Source of the DNA: a virus
Virus record (IMG/VR): IMGVR_UViG_3300046167_000560
Location: 1 to 32,817 of that record
Reading direction: 5' to 3' (one strand)
Length of the DNA stretch: 32,817 nt
In this document: positions 1 to 6,984 of the stretch, one piece after another
Numbering within the stretch: the stretch's first letter is position 1
Layout: each line of letters opens with the position of its first letter
Notes under the pieces: model-generated
Databases searched by the model: none
What the model was told of the DNA's origin: nothing
The model's input: only the letters and a program-made list of their open reading frames with translations
Made by a program: the position numbers and the translations under genes

Positions 1-1659
1 CCCACTGTTTTTATCCCAAGTGAAATGACATTCAGCACCATTGGTTCCTAAGTTTTGAAACTTACATTTAAGTATCTTAACCTTAACAGTATTAAGATCA
101 TAGTTTCTGTGTACTAATAATCCATGATAACTTGCATCATACCATTCACCACCTCCTTTAATAGAATACATTGTTGGCTCATCAATCTCGCCGGTCTTTT
201 GATTCTTATACATTTTAGTTGGGTGGGCAACAACAAATACTAGCACATCGTACTTCTTAGCAAAGACTTCTATCTTAGTTAAGTAATCCATAGTATATCT
301 ATTAACATCGTCAGATTCAGCGTTAATATCTCTTACCTTGTTAAACGGATCAATAACCAGGCATTTAATACCTTTTCTTTTCACTAGCTCGGCTCCTTTC
401 TTCAAGACAGCTTCAAGTGAATAGCGCTCCATATCGATGTGATAGTAGTTGTCATTACAGTGATCTGCAATTTGATTCCATTTGTCTCCTCCGATATCTT
501 CTTTACTTGGCATGCCTTGCCAGTGTTTTCTCATTAGCTTGTGAGCGTGGAGAAACGTTGGTACATTTTCAGGCGAAGCGTAAGCCGTTTTCCAACCATA
601 CTTTTGGTTATAGCCGACAACCATTTGATCGACAAAATCAGATTTACCGGAAGAAGGTATACCAGTGACAGTAATGAACTGACCAGTATAAGTCGAAAAA
701 ATATCATCAAAGTTATCCAGCCCGATTTGATAACCCGGAGTGAAGCCATTACGTACAAAGTCTGTAACTTCATCTTCGATATCCCTGAACGTTGTAACGT
801 TCTCCATTGGTACAGGTTTTGCTCCTGTAATACGCTTCGATAATTCTTCTTTTCCATGTTTTTGTAAGTATTCGTTTGCATCTTTACAATCGTCAAATGT
901 TGTTATGTAACATACTTCAGATCCTAGACGTCTAATCATTTCATTTTGCAATGCTAAACCCGCATCGTCAGTATCTACTGCTAAGATTATCTTTTCTTTA
1001 TCATCAAAATAATCAATACAGTTATCTAAATAATCTAGGTTGTTTTGACCCAGTGTTGCACCGTTAGGTACAGATATTACATTAGTTATGCCTGCTTCGT
1101 GCAGCGCTAAAGCATCCATTTCACCCTCAACGATTACACAATAGCTATATCCAACTATCGAATCGATGTTATAAAATACTTTCTCAGCTCCTTTAACTAA
1201 CTTAAAGTTCTTACGGCCATCTCTATATTTGATGTTCGTTAATTTGCCACCCATGAAGTAATTGAAATGTATAGCATTTTCTTTCTTCTGTGTTTGCGGC
1301 ATCCATTCCTTACCTTCTGTAACTTTCATATCTACAAGCGTAGACTTTGATATCCCTCTGCCTTTAAACCATTCAACAACAGCATCTGATACTGTGTATT
1401 GTGAATCTTCTACAAATGGCTTAGGCATCTCATATACTTTTTCAGCCTTACCTTTTCTTTTGTATGTATGTAATTGAAAAGGTTTATTACAGTTATGGCA
1501 AGTACCAATTCCTCTGTCCCAATCATAAGAAGCACATTTTGCTTTTTGATTCTTAGGTTTGCGATCATGAGAACACAAAGGACATATACCCTGAGTCTTC
1601 TCGTCTAGCTTGTGTTGATTGTATACATCAATCTGAAAGCCGTTTATTTCAGTCACCAT
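1..1659 (-). CDS. DNA primase-helicase, T7 gp4/Twinkle-like (C-terminus cut by window edge)
   Basis: Bifunctional replication protein that would make RNA primers and unwind DNA at the fork. The frame is open from ATG at 1659 to the left edge, 553 codons with no stop. Residues 26-29 (CPLC) and 54-57 (CHNC) form an N-terminal zinc-binding domain. A TOPRIM core follows with EGEMDA at about 178 and a DTDDAG acidic motif near 228. The RecA-like helicase domain has Walker A GIPSSGKS at about 333-340 and Walker B CLVIDPFN at about 433-440. The order zinc finger, TOPRIM, helicase is that of phage T7 gp4. The gene lies downstream of the SSB operon, separated by a terminator-like hairpin. The start is in the context TTAACTATG. 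The family call is firm; the missing C-terminus cannot be judged. Confidence 0.93.
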   Translation of the reverse strand, partial: MVTEINGFQIDVYNQHKLDEKTQGICPLCSHDRKPKNQKAKCASYDWDRGIGTCHNCNKPFQLHTYKRKGKAEKVYEMPKPFVEDSQYTVSDAVVEWFKGRGISKSTLVDMKVTEGKEWMPQTQKKENAIHFNYFMGGKLTNIKYRDGRKNFKLVKGAEKVFYNIDSIVGYSYCVIVEGEMDALALHEAGITNVISVPNGATLGQNNLDYLDNCIDYFDDKEKIILAVDTDDAGLALQNEMIRRLGSEVCYITTFDDCKDANEYLQKHGKEELSKRITGAKPVPMENVTTFRDIEDEVTDFVRNGFTPGYQIGLDNFDDIFSTYTGQFITVTGIPSSGKSDFVDQMVVGYNQKYGWKTAYASPENVPTFLHAHKLMRKHWQGMPSKEDIGGDKWNQIADHCNDNYYHIDMERYSLEAVLKKGAELVKRKGIKCLVIDPFNKVRDINAESDDVNRYTMDYLTKIEVFAKKYDVLVFVVAHPTKMYKNQKTGEIDEPTMYSIKGGGEWYDASYHGLLVHRNYDLNTVKVKILKCKFQNLGTNGAECHFTWDKNSG

Positions 1660-1682
1660 AGTTAATATTAATTATTTGAGTT

Positions 1683-1717
1683 AAAAAAAGGAGAGTACAC
1701 ATTTCTATATACTCTCC
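1683..1717 (-). terminator. Rho-independent terminator between the SSB operon and the primase gene
   Basis: Read on the minus strand, an 8-bp stem GGAGAGTA/TACTCTCC (1710-1717 with 1690-1697) closes a 12-nt loop and is followed directly by a run of seven T. It sits after the stop at 1739 and 24 bases before the primase start, so it could end the SSB transcript or attenuate read-through into the primase. Confidence 0.75.
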
Positions 1718-1738
1718 GATAAATTTAATTTGATTAAT

Positions 1739-1831
1739 TTAATAATCTTCTAGACACTCTGGACAAATGTCACAGTAATTGTGATCACAATTAGTCATCA
1801 CTTCGTTGCACATTTCGCAGGTGTTAGTCAT
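1739..1831 (-). CDS. 30-residue cysteine-rich mini-protein, zinc-ribbon-like
   Basis: A short frame from ATG at 1831 to TAA at 1739. Its start overlaps the SSB stop as TAATG, suggesting translational coupling. Cysteines occur as CEMC near the N-terminus, a further pair in CDHNYC, and CPEC near the C-terminus: six cysteines in 30 residues, enough for one or two zinc sites. The last residues are acidic (LEDY). A hairpin terminator follows. No family is recognised; a zinc-binding accessory to SSB or primase is only a guess from position. Confidence 0.6.
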   Translation of the reverse strand: MTNTCEMCNEVMTNCDHNYCDICPECLEDY

Positions 1832-2145
1832 TAGAATGGCAGATCATCATCCGCCGCCGCAGGTGCCGCTGCTACTGGTGCAGCTGGAGCGCCTTCTCTT
1901 GGTGCAGTCTCAACGTTTGTTCCGTTGGTCCATACAACTTTTACATTTCCTAAGTAAGTCTTATCAGCTTTCGCTTCTCGCTCTTCCTTAGATTGTTCTA
2001 CAATGATTGGCCCATTGTCTCCGTAATTTCCAAGCTCATCATTGATTGTGATTGTGATTGGTAAATAACTTCCTTTCTTACCCTTATAGATTTTATCTTT
2101 AGGAATTGCTGCTAAATTTAAATTTGCTTTTAAAATACTCGCCAT
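1831..2145 (-). CDS. ssb: Single-stranded DNA-binding protein
   Basis: 104 residues. The N-terminal part (about 1-75) is rich in beta-type segments and lysines (for example KGSYLPITITIND). A low-complexity Ala/Pro linker follows, then the acidic tip DDDLPF. A flexible linker ending in D-D-x-x-P-F is the hallmark of SSB proteins, where the tip recruits partner proteins. It lies between primase and recombination genes, as expected for replication. It is shorter than the usual bacterial SSB (about 170 residues) and the OB fold is not obvious by eye, so the call leans on the tail and context. Confidence 0.72.
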   Translation of the reverse strand: MASILKANLNLAAIPKDKIYKGKKGSYLPITITINDELGNYGDNGPIIVEQSKEEREAKADKTYLGNVKVVWTNGTNVETAPREGAPAAPVAAAPAAADDDLPF

Positions 2146-2147
2146 AA

Positions 2148-2309
2148 TTAATAATTTTGTAATTGGTTAAACATTCTTTTTAATTGTTCTTTTGTCGCGC
2201 CTGTGGTTCGTCGAATGTTATCGACCGCTTTGACGTGGTTCTGGTTTGTGTAGAAGTTACTAGCTTTTGTTGTTACTCCAGTAACGCTACAGGTTCTTTT
2301 GTTTGTCAT
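2148..2309 (-). CDS. Small protein of unknown function (53 aa from the preferred start)
   Basis: Ends two bases before the SSB start. An upstream ATG at 2345 would give 65 residues, but that start lies inside the promoter motif at 2334-2357, so a transcript from it could not carry the codon. The ATG at 2309, beginning MTNKRTCSVTGVTTK, is preferred. The sequence has two N-terminal lysine/arginine patches, one cysteine and a basic helix-like C-terminus (TTGATKEQLKRMFNQLQ). No family recognised. It is probably co-transcribed with ssb. Confidence 0.55.
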   Translation of the reverse strand: MTNKRTCSVTGVTTKASNFYTNQNHVKAVDNIRRTTGATKEQLKRMFNQLQNY

Positions 2310-2333
2310 AAAAAATTTAATTAGATTCATAAA

Positions 2334-2357
2334 TATTATATTCAATATATCGTTTTT
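2334..2357 (-). promoter_or_regulatory. Leftward promoter motif, copy 1
   Basis: Matches the repeated pattern (plus strand TATTATATAT-N6-TCGTTTTT), here tattatattc-N6-tcgttttt. On the minus strand this reads AAAAACGA-N6 then a TATAAT-like box. It stands at the end of the exonuclease gene and before the small gene and ssb. Confidence 0.6.
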
Positions 2358-2358
2358 G

Positions 2359-3108
2359 TTATAATGTGCCCGATTTCACATAATCCTTTAAATCAAATAG
2401 TGGATCAGCTATTAGGGTTTCGTAAGCATCCATAGCCCAAGCTACTTTAGCTTTACCTCGTTCGTAAAACTCTTCAGAGCAGTCATACACACCTATTTGA
2501 TGTGTCTTCTTACATATAACTAGGAAAACTAAGTCGTAACCAAATATCTCTTTATAAAGATATGCTTGTGAATCATAGTTATATATGTTTGCACTTTTCT
2601 TAAATTTGTTAATATCACCAGTTGTCTTAATATCTACAAGTAAACCTTGATCTTTATTAATACAATCAGCTTTACCCTTCCACCAAGTACCATTAATTTC
2701 TTTGATACCTGGCTCTTCGTTAATTGTGTCACCTCTTAAAAGTGAAGTACAGACATCATTGTTTAAGATTTTAGCAATCATCTCTTCGCATTTGTCAACT
2801 TCTTTTTTAAGTAATAACATTTCTTTACCCGACTTTGCAATAGCTTCCTTATAGACCTTTGTTGTTCTTGTTGTTGCGTCTACATAGGGGTAATTAGCTT
2901 TAAGCTTTTCAGGTTCGAGTATTGCTGTGTGGAGATACCCACCGATAAGAAAGTTAATATTCGTACCGGTCGGTTTTCCAAATTGCTCAGGATCGTTTAG
3001 TAACTTATATATGTCACTATTAGATCTATATTGTCTTCCCACACCATTATAATACTCTTCATCATTGCGTAGTAATTCAACTACTTTTTTTTGTTCTGCT
3101 TTAGTCAT
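2359..3108 (-). CDS. RecE-like PD-(D/E)XK exonuclease
   Basis: 249 residues. The central part carries the nuclease motif: G-K-A-D in WWKGKADC, then D-I-K-T-T in LVDIKTTGD, then a helix with YDSQAYLY matching the Q-x-x-x-Y motif of exonuclease VIII/DUF3799-type enzymes. Such enzymes resect double-stranded ends so that an annealing protein can load. The next gene upstream is such an annealing protein (ERF), and its stop overlaps this start as TAATG. The two therefore form an Exo/annealase recombination pair under the promoter at 3707-3748. Length fits the family. Assignment to the nuclease superfamily is strong; 5'-3' polarity is inferred from family knowledge. Confidence 0.87.
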   Translation of the reverse strand: MTKAEQKKVVELLRNDEEYYNGVGRQYRSNSDIYKLLNDPEQFGKPTGTNINFLIGGYLHTAILEPEKLKANYPYVDATTRTTKVYKEAIAKSGKEMLLLKKEVDKCEEMIAKILNNDVCTSLLRGDTINEEPGIKEINGTWWKGKADCINKDQGLLVDIKTTGDINKFKKSANIYNYDSQAYLYKEIFGYDLVFLVICKKTHQIGVYDCSEEFYERGKAKVAWAMDAYETLIADPLFDLKDYVKSGTL

Positions 3109-3680
3109 TAAAGTGTTTCAGTTTTTACTGGCTTTGCTGCTTCTAAGGCTTTCTTAATTGCAGCCGTCATATCGTACTTACCAGCTATTGCACTTACATC
3201 TCCTCCTGCTTCTACAAATTTCAACGCCTTCTTATATAAAGCTGAGGTCTTACTTGTTATCTGTTCTTTTGCTGTTTTACCTGAGTGATCGTTAGAAGCG
3301 TCCGCATCTGCAGTGTCATCGATTAGGAATAAATTACCTAAAGCGTATTTCTTTGCATAACTGGAGGCTGCTCCGTATTTTTGTGGCATACTCATACCTT
3401 TACTTAATAGGTCGACACCAACGATCGCTACAGCATGTATAGCATTGTCACTTTCTCCGTCAATAATTTTTGCAGTTGATTGCATGATCGGAGGATCAAT
3501 ACTAACCATTTCTTCAGATACAGTTACCGTTACATTATGCTTAATGCAAAACGGTTTTACAGCTTCCAGTATATCTTCCGCAGCCCGGTAATAATATTTA
3601 CCAAAGCCATTGTATCTGGATTTCTTAGCTTTCATTTCTGCCTGAATTGTTGCTAATTTTGTTGTTAAATTTGATTTCAT
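3108..3680 (-). CDS. erf: ERF-family single-strand annealing protein
   Basis: 190 residues. The N-terminus shows the ERF pattern: AEMKAKKSRYNGFGKYYYR, then a helix leading to FCIKHNVTVTVSEE. The middle has the family signature GAASSYAKKYALGNLF followed by an acidic stretch DDTADADASND. ERF proteins anneal complementary single strands during phage recombination and genome circularisation. The C-terminal third is lysine/alanine rich and probably flexible. It is the first gene after a second-class promoter (3707-3748) and is coupled to the exonuclease by a TAATG overlap. Confidence 0.88.
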   Translation of the reverse strand: MKSNLTTKLATIQAEMKAKKSRYNGFGKYYYRAAEDILEAVKPFCIKHNVTVTVSEEMVSIDPPIMQSTAKIIDGESDNAIHAVAIVGVDLLSKGMSMPQKYGAASSYAKKYALGNLFLIDDTADADASNDHSGKTAKEQITSKTSALYKKALKFVEAGGDVSAIAGKYDMTAAIKKALEAAKPVKTETL

Positions 3681-3706
3681 TTATATAAGGTTTTTATTTG
3701 CGAAAT

Positions 3707-3748
3707 TATTATATGTATATAATTACATGCTTTTTTAAAAAGCTACAG
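3707..3748 (-). promoter_or_regulatory. Second-class promoter (GTAGCTTT type), leftward, before erf-exonuclease
   Basis: On the minus strand: CTGTAGCTTT, twelve bases, then TGTAATTATATA, ending 27 bases before the erf start. The same two boxes at the same or almost the same distance recur at 4776, 11367, 14198 and 20690. This is the only leftward copy. It separates the sigma gene from the recombination genes, so those can be expressed independently. Confidence 0.68.
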
Positions 3749-3757
3749 TTCCAAACG

Positions 3758-4519
3758 CTAAAGTAAATCAGTAAATTGGGAGATATTTACACTCTCCTTT
3801 AACTTATTCAAAGCCTTGCGTTTTATTTCTGAAATTCTTACACGTCTCTGTTTGTACGTTCCTTCGATTCCTAAATGCATTGCAATTTCAATCGCTGAAT
3901 GCTTAGGGCAATCGAATCCATAGGTCATTTTTAATACGTCTTGTTCTTTTACTTCTAAGTATTTATCTATACAAGCTAAGATATAACTGTTAAGAATATG
4001 CAAATTATATTTTTGTGATCTATCCATGATCTCAATAATATCTACATCGTCATCATTATTTAATTTAAAGTCATTATAGTATGTAGGTTTTGAGTTACTA
4101 ATTAATTTAGCCTGCTCATTCTTGTCTGGATTAGTACGTATGTCGTTTAACTTCCAATCAGGAATTTTAATATCACTCATATTAATATCTATATAGCGTC
4201 TAATACCTCCTTTAACACGCTTAGATAGAAAAGACTTTAATGTTTGCTCAGTATCTTGAGACTCATTTAGTTTACCCCAATCCAATTTATCAACGGCTAA
4301 TACAAGCGCCATATTACCTGCTTGAATTAAATCGTTAATAGTTAATACCCCAATTGCCTGATAGCTTGTTGCAAACTTACGTGCTAAGTTTTCTACAAGT
4401 GGCATGAACTTTATTATTAGTTCGTCTCTGCTATACTCGTCCCAAAATAATCCATCAGGCATGCTGAGTTCTAAATCTTTTTTGTATCGCAGGTAGTTGT
4501 TAATTTGGTATTTTTTCAT
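3758..4519 (-). CDS. RNA polymerase sigma factor (sigma-70 family), phage encoded
   Basis: 253 residues. Region 2 spans about 35-115: LVENLARKFATSY, then the core-binding pattern LTINDLIQAGNMALVLAVDKLDW, then FLSKRVKGGIRRYID. Region 4 spans about 195-245: a TYGFDCPKHSAIEIAMHLGI segment with a helix-turn-helix, followed by VRISEIKRKALNKLKE. Region 3 is short, and no region 1.1 is seen. The protein would redirect host RNA polymerase to phage promoters. Two promoter classes in this window are candidate targets; which one is unknown. Stop at 3758; start at 4519 directly follows the stop of a small membrane protein gene at 4520. Confidence 0.9.
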   Translation of the reverse strand: MKKYQINNYLRYKKDLELSMPDGLFWDEYSRDELIIKFMPLVENLARKFATSYQAIGVLTINDLIQAGNMALVLAVDKLDWGKLNESQDTEQTLKSFLSKRVKGGIRRYIDINMSDIKIPDWKLNDIRTNPDKNEQAKLISNSKPTYYNDFKLNNDDDVDIIEIMDRSQKYNLHILNSYILACIDKYLEVKEQDVLKMTYGFDCPKHSAIEIAMHLGIEGTYKQRRVRISEIKRKALNKLKESVNISQFTDLL

Positions 4520-4642
4520 TTATTGTATTATTATGGATAGTAATACCATCCCTGTTAGTGTAAACACCATGATCCATTGCCATGCTATTATGTTTTTTTC
4601 GGTTGGATTTTTTTTACTCCACCACTTTTTTATTTTCTTCAT
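4520..4642 (-). CDS. 40-residue single-pass membrane protein
   Basis: ATG at 4642, TAA at 4520-4522, immediately before the sigma start. The N-terminus is strongly basic (MKKIKKWWSKK). One hydrophobic segment fills the C-terminal half (IIAWQWIMVFTLTGMVLLS), giving a likely positive-inside topology. Overlaps the preceding small gene by 29 bases in another frame. No family recognised; host-membrane or superinfection functions are possible but unsupported. Confidence 0.5.
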   Translation of the reverse strand: MKKIKKWWSKKNPTEKNIIAWQWIMVFTLTGMVLLSIIIQ

Positions 4643-4736
4643 CTGTTTCAGTTTTACATAAGCAATATCCTTTGTCCAGCGTGCAATCGCATAGCCTCCA
4701 TTGCATATTCTTATTTATTATATTTTCTTGTTTCAT
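4614..4736 (-). CDS. 40-residue cysteine-containing small protein
   Basis: ATG at 4736, TAA at 4614. Carries CDC and CLC (sequence around WRLCDCTLDKGYCLCK), four cysteines spaced as two close pairs that could bind a metal. The C-terminus is charged (TETDEENKK). Overlaps the next gene. Weak evidence apart from an open frame, an AAACAAG-type start and its position at the head of the sigma gene cluster. Confidence 0.4.
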   Translation of the reverse strand: MKQENIINKNMQWRLCDCTLDKGYCLCKTETDEENKKVVE

Positions 4737-4775
4737 ACGGTTAAACGTTAAAGTTTTTATGTATTTTGTTAAAAG

Positions 4776-4810
4776 CCGTAGCTTTGTCGTAAAAACACGT
4801 AATTATATAT
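4776..4810 (+). promoter_or_regulatory. Second-class promoter (GTAGCTTT type), rightward, with no rightward gene behind it
   Basis: CCGTAGCTTT, thirteen bases, then CGTAATTATATA. It is a good match to the copies before groEL and at the start of the right arm, but it points into genes that lie on the other strand. It lies in the 164-base gap 4737-4900. It could make an antisense or non-coding transcript. The spacing is one base longer than in the other four copies. Confidence 0.5.
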
Positions 4811-4900
4811 GTATAAACAAATTTTTATTGTAGTTTAATTTTATTTTTTATCAAAAAATATATTATACTAGTTTTAAATCATATTGCTTACACATCTATG

Positions 4901-5158
4901 TTACGGGTTGGTATTATCTCTAGCAATCTTACGTAAATCATTAAGTTGCTTAAATGCCGACGCAGCTTTAATAAATTCTTCATTAACCTCATAATACTGG
5001 ATCAACAGCTCTAATTCTTTAATTTGCTGTTCATCAGTTACCATAATATCAAGCCATTCACTTGGGTCTCCTTGCATAACTCTAGCGTCTTCTTCTAGCT
5101 TTTCAAATATTAATTCTACTATTTTAGTAGATAAATCTTCAATTTGTTTTTTAGTCAT
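4901..5158 (-). CDS. Conserved-looking small acidic helical protein, function unknown
   Basis: 85 residues, mostly helical: KKQIEDLSTKIVELIFEKLEE at the start, then a second pair of helices (EQQIKELELLIQYYEVNEEF and ASAFKQLNDLRKIARD). Acidic overall. The start at 5158 overlaps the stop of the 3D-domain gene by eight bases. No family recognised. Confidence 0.6.
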   Translation of the reverse strand: MTKKQIEDLSTKIVELIFEKLEEDARVMQGDPSEWLDIMVTDEQQIKELELLIQYYEVNEEFIKAASAFKQLNDLRKIARDNTNP

Positions 5159-5498
5159 TTCTATTTTTATTTAGTGATATTTTAACATTTCTCCACTTGC
5201 CTAAGACTATCTCATTATCTACAAGAAAGTCTATAGCAAATACAAATCTTTTGTTCATTCGGTCTTCTACAGTCCAGATTCCATTCATCTTACCTGCATT
5301 TTCAACACACACCTCAGCGCCAAAAGTAAAGCCAAAGGCTTCAAGATCACGTGATACAGCCAGCCACCGGTGTTTACCTGGGTTATCAGCATCGATCTTT
5401 TTGTTTGACGCCGTAATAAGTGGCGTTGAATCTGTTTGATTAGGTACGGCATTGTAAACCGTAGCGTGTACGAGTATGTATAGCAACAGCGTTTTCAT
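5151..5498 (-). CDS. Secreted 3D-domain / RlpA-like double-psi beta-barrel protein
   Basis: 115 residues. The first 12 (MKTLLLYILVHA) resemble a short signal sequence. The rest follows the 3D-domain layout: a thin ATVYNAVPNQTDSTP strand, LITASNKKI, then AVSRDLEAFGFTFGAEVCVEN, and the aspartate-bearing end TVEDRMNKRF..AIDFLV. In this family three conserved aspartates line the pocket of a beta-barrel that acts on or binds peptidoglycan. Possible role in lysis or entry. Its stop overlaps the following gene; its start overlaps the stop of the preceding gene by four bases. The fold call is good; enzymatic activity is inferred. Confidence 0.7.
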   Translation of the reverse strand: MKTLLLYILVHATVYNAVPNQTDSTPLITASNKKIDADNPGKHRWLAVSRDLEAFGFTFGAEVCVENAGKMNGIWTVEDRMNKRFVFAIDFLVDNEIVLGKWRNVKISLNKNRND

Positions 5499-5785
5499 CG
5501 TTCTAGTTGATATATTATATTATTAATTTCTTCTCTAGAACACCAGCCAGCAACAGTATCTTCTCCGCAATCAATAAATTTGTCAGTAACAAATTCACCT
5601 AACGTATTTAATATAGCTACTTCAAAATGGCTATAGCTTTCAGGCTCCAGCCCATTTTCGCTGGGTGTAGAATATATACCTTGACCTGCTTGAATACTTA
5701 GTGTTAATTTAGCTTTTGTGTTTAACTTAGCCCCAATTCCGCCGTGCGCTTGGGGGTAAAATCTTAAATCGTCTATAGTTATCAT
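5495..5785 (-). CDS. Small phage protein of unknown function (96 aa from the preferred start)
   Basis: A longer reading begins at 5908 (137 aa) but would overlap the GP88 gene by 46 bases and start with an Asn-rich low-complexity stretch. The ATG at 5785 begins MITIDDLRFYPQAHGGIG and the protein looks compact from there: a strand-rich body with TLSIQAGQGIYSTP and a C-terminal helix. One cysteine pair (CGEDTVAGWC). No family recognised. Confidence 0.6.
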   Translation of the reverse strand: MITIDDLRFYPQAHGGIGAKLNTKAKLTLSIQAGQGIYSTPSENGLEPESYSHFEVAILNTLGEFVTDKFIDCGEDTVAGWCSREEINNIIYQLER

Positions 5786-5862
5786 ATCATTAATAGTATT
5801 AAGGTCATTATTATTATTATATTTAAAATTGAATATCCGGTCATTAATTAAATCTTTTATAA

Positions 5863-6471
5863 TTAATGGTAGATGAGTCCAATTTTGTGGTTGTCGGGAC
5901 TGTACCATTTGGTTGCCCTAAGATCATACTCGCTGCTATCGTTATAGCCAGCACTGTTGAGATCACTAACAGAGCTAAAAATTCTGGTGTGGCGGTCGGT
6001 CGTTTCATTTATTAAGTGTTTTTGTTTGCCTGAATCACTGTATATAATATCATAGTTATCAGGTAGTTGTACTTCTTTAGTTAATTTTATCATGTTAGTG
6101 TAAGAATAGAACTTGACGTGAGGGTTGTGTATAGCAATTTGAATCCACTTATTTAAGTAAGCTCTACTATAATAATCACCAGAGTCATGTACTCTTACAA
6201 AGTCAGGTTTCTTACGTCTGATCTCATCATTCATAGACTCGATAAATTTATCGGTCTTGCTCAACTCATATCGCTTTTCAAACGCAGGTTGGACGTTGGA
6301 CCAGATGTAAGCACCTTTCTTAGCATAACAGAACTTAACACACTCATCAGCCATAGGACAAGTAAGTTTACCAGATGCAGATTTATATGCAGGAATACCG
6401 AAGTTCATTAGCTTAACACCAAAGTGTTTACTAGTCTTTTTAATTTTAGAATTTTGTGTAAGTAAGTTCAT
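5863..6471 (-). CDS. GP88-family phage protein
   Basis: 202 residues. Starts NLLTQNSKIKKTSKHFGVKLMNFGIPAYKS in style and has a cysteine cluster at about 38, 44 and 48 (CPMADECVKFCYAKKG), then HDSGDYYS and FYSYTNM. This C-x5-C-x3-C-Y-A arrangement with G-I-P-A upstream is typical of the GP88 family found in phages of actinobacteria and marine bacteria. Its function is not established; the cysteines could hold an iron-sulphur cluster. Transcribed from the promoter at 6488-6511 together with the next two genes. Start context AATAACTATG. Confidence 0.75.
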   Translation of the reverse strand: MNLLTQNSKIKKTSKHFGVKLMNFGIPAYKSASGKLTCPMADECVKFCYAKKGAYIWSNVQPAFEKRYELSKTDKFIESMNDEIRRKKPDFVRVHDSGDYYSRAYLNKWIQIAIHNPHVKFYSYTNMIKLTKEVQLPDNYDIIYSDSGKQKHLINETTDRHTRIFSSVSDLNSAGYNDSSEYDLRATKWYSPDNHKIGLIYH

Positions 6472-6487
6472 AGTTATTATTTTATAT

Positions 6488-6511
6488 TATTATATGTTAT
6501 ATGTCGTTTTT
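6488..6511 (-). promoter_or_regulatory. Leftward promoter motif, copy 2
   Basis: tattatatgt-N6-tcgttttt on the plus strand, 17 bases upstream of the GP88 start and touching the stop of the preceding gene. Confidence 0.65.
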
Positions 6512-6752
6512 AATCTAACAGCGCCATATAAGCGCCCGGATTTGATTGTCTGATCCAGTCAAGAGCTTTTCTAAAGTCTTGTTGAACGTCACGGTCCATA
6601 GTTATCATTTGGCAACCCATTATAAAGTCATACATCGACAACTCATTAGCATTAAGTATTGCACTCTCACCGGAGAATGGGTTTGTTACTTCGCCGCCTT
6701 TTTTATATTGTGCGCCACCATTGTTTGTAAACCATTTTGGTAGATCTTTCAT
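6510..6752 (-). CDS. Conserved small phage protein, function unknown
   Basis: 80 residues. The central NPFSGESAILNANELSMYDF followed by IMGCQMI is a pattern I associate with small proteins of marine phages, where function is unknown. The C-terminus ends in RKALDWIRQSNPGAYMALLD, likely a helix. Its stop overlaps the promoter motif serving the GP88 operon. The start lies one base after the KTSC gene stop. Confidence 0.68.
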   Translation of the reverse strand: MKDLPKWFTNNGGAQYKKGGEVTNPFSGESAILNANELSMYDFIMGCQMITMDRDVQQDFRKALDWIRQSNPGAYMALLD

Positions 6753-6753
6753 A

Positions 6754-6981
6754 TTATATTTTAGTAAATTTAAAGTTTAAAGTTTTTAGTATTTTGTTAA
6801 TAAACGCGCCAGCTGATGGTGCTGCTCGTAAGCCTTCCCATACAAATTTGGGTACATCATAATACTCGTAACAGCTTGCATTAGAGTACATTATAAATAA
6901 TGTTCTAGATCGGTTGTAGTACGTCGCATATTGGATCGCACTGGATTCGACAATAAAGTCTTCTTTAATTATTTCACTCAT
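6754..6981 (-). CDS. KTSC-domain protein
   Basis: 75 residues that fit the KTSC domain: VESSAIQYATYYNRSRTLFI, then YEYYDVPKFVWEGLRAAPSA, G-A-F-I-N-K-I, and an aromatic end. The domain is common in phages and bacteria and was named for its lysyl-tRNA synthetase association; it has no proven activity alone. Start context AATAACCTATG. Three bases separate it from the gene before. Confidence 0.85.
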   Translation of the reverse strand: MSEIIKEDFIVESSAIQYATYYNRSRTLFIMYSNASCYEYYDVPKFVWEGLRAAPSAGAFINKILKTLNFKFTKI

Positions 6982-6984
6982 AGG

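Noticed and set aside
541-843. Rightward open frame of about 100 codons in the first 900 bases
   Set aside because: It lies opposite the primase-helicase, whose zinc, TOPRIM and Walker motifs run unbroken through this stretch. The rightward frame has no promoter and no recognisable domain.
534-896. Leftward frame of about 120 codons inside the primase gene
   Set aside because: Same strand but another frame than the primase; the primase frame carries all conserved motifs, so this is a shadow.
4582-4833. Rightward hydrophobic frame of 83 codons
   Set aside because: It is rich in Phe, Leu and Ser because it mirrors A-rich leftward genes, and it starts upstream of the rightward promoter at 4776 rather than after it.
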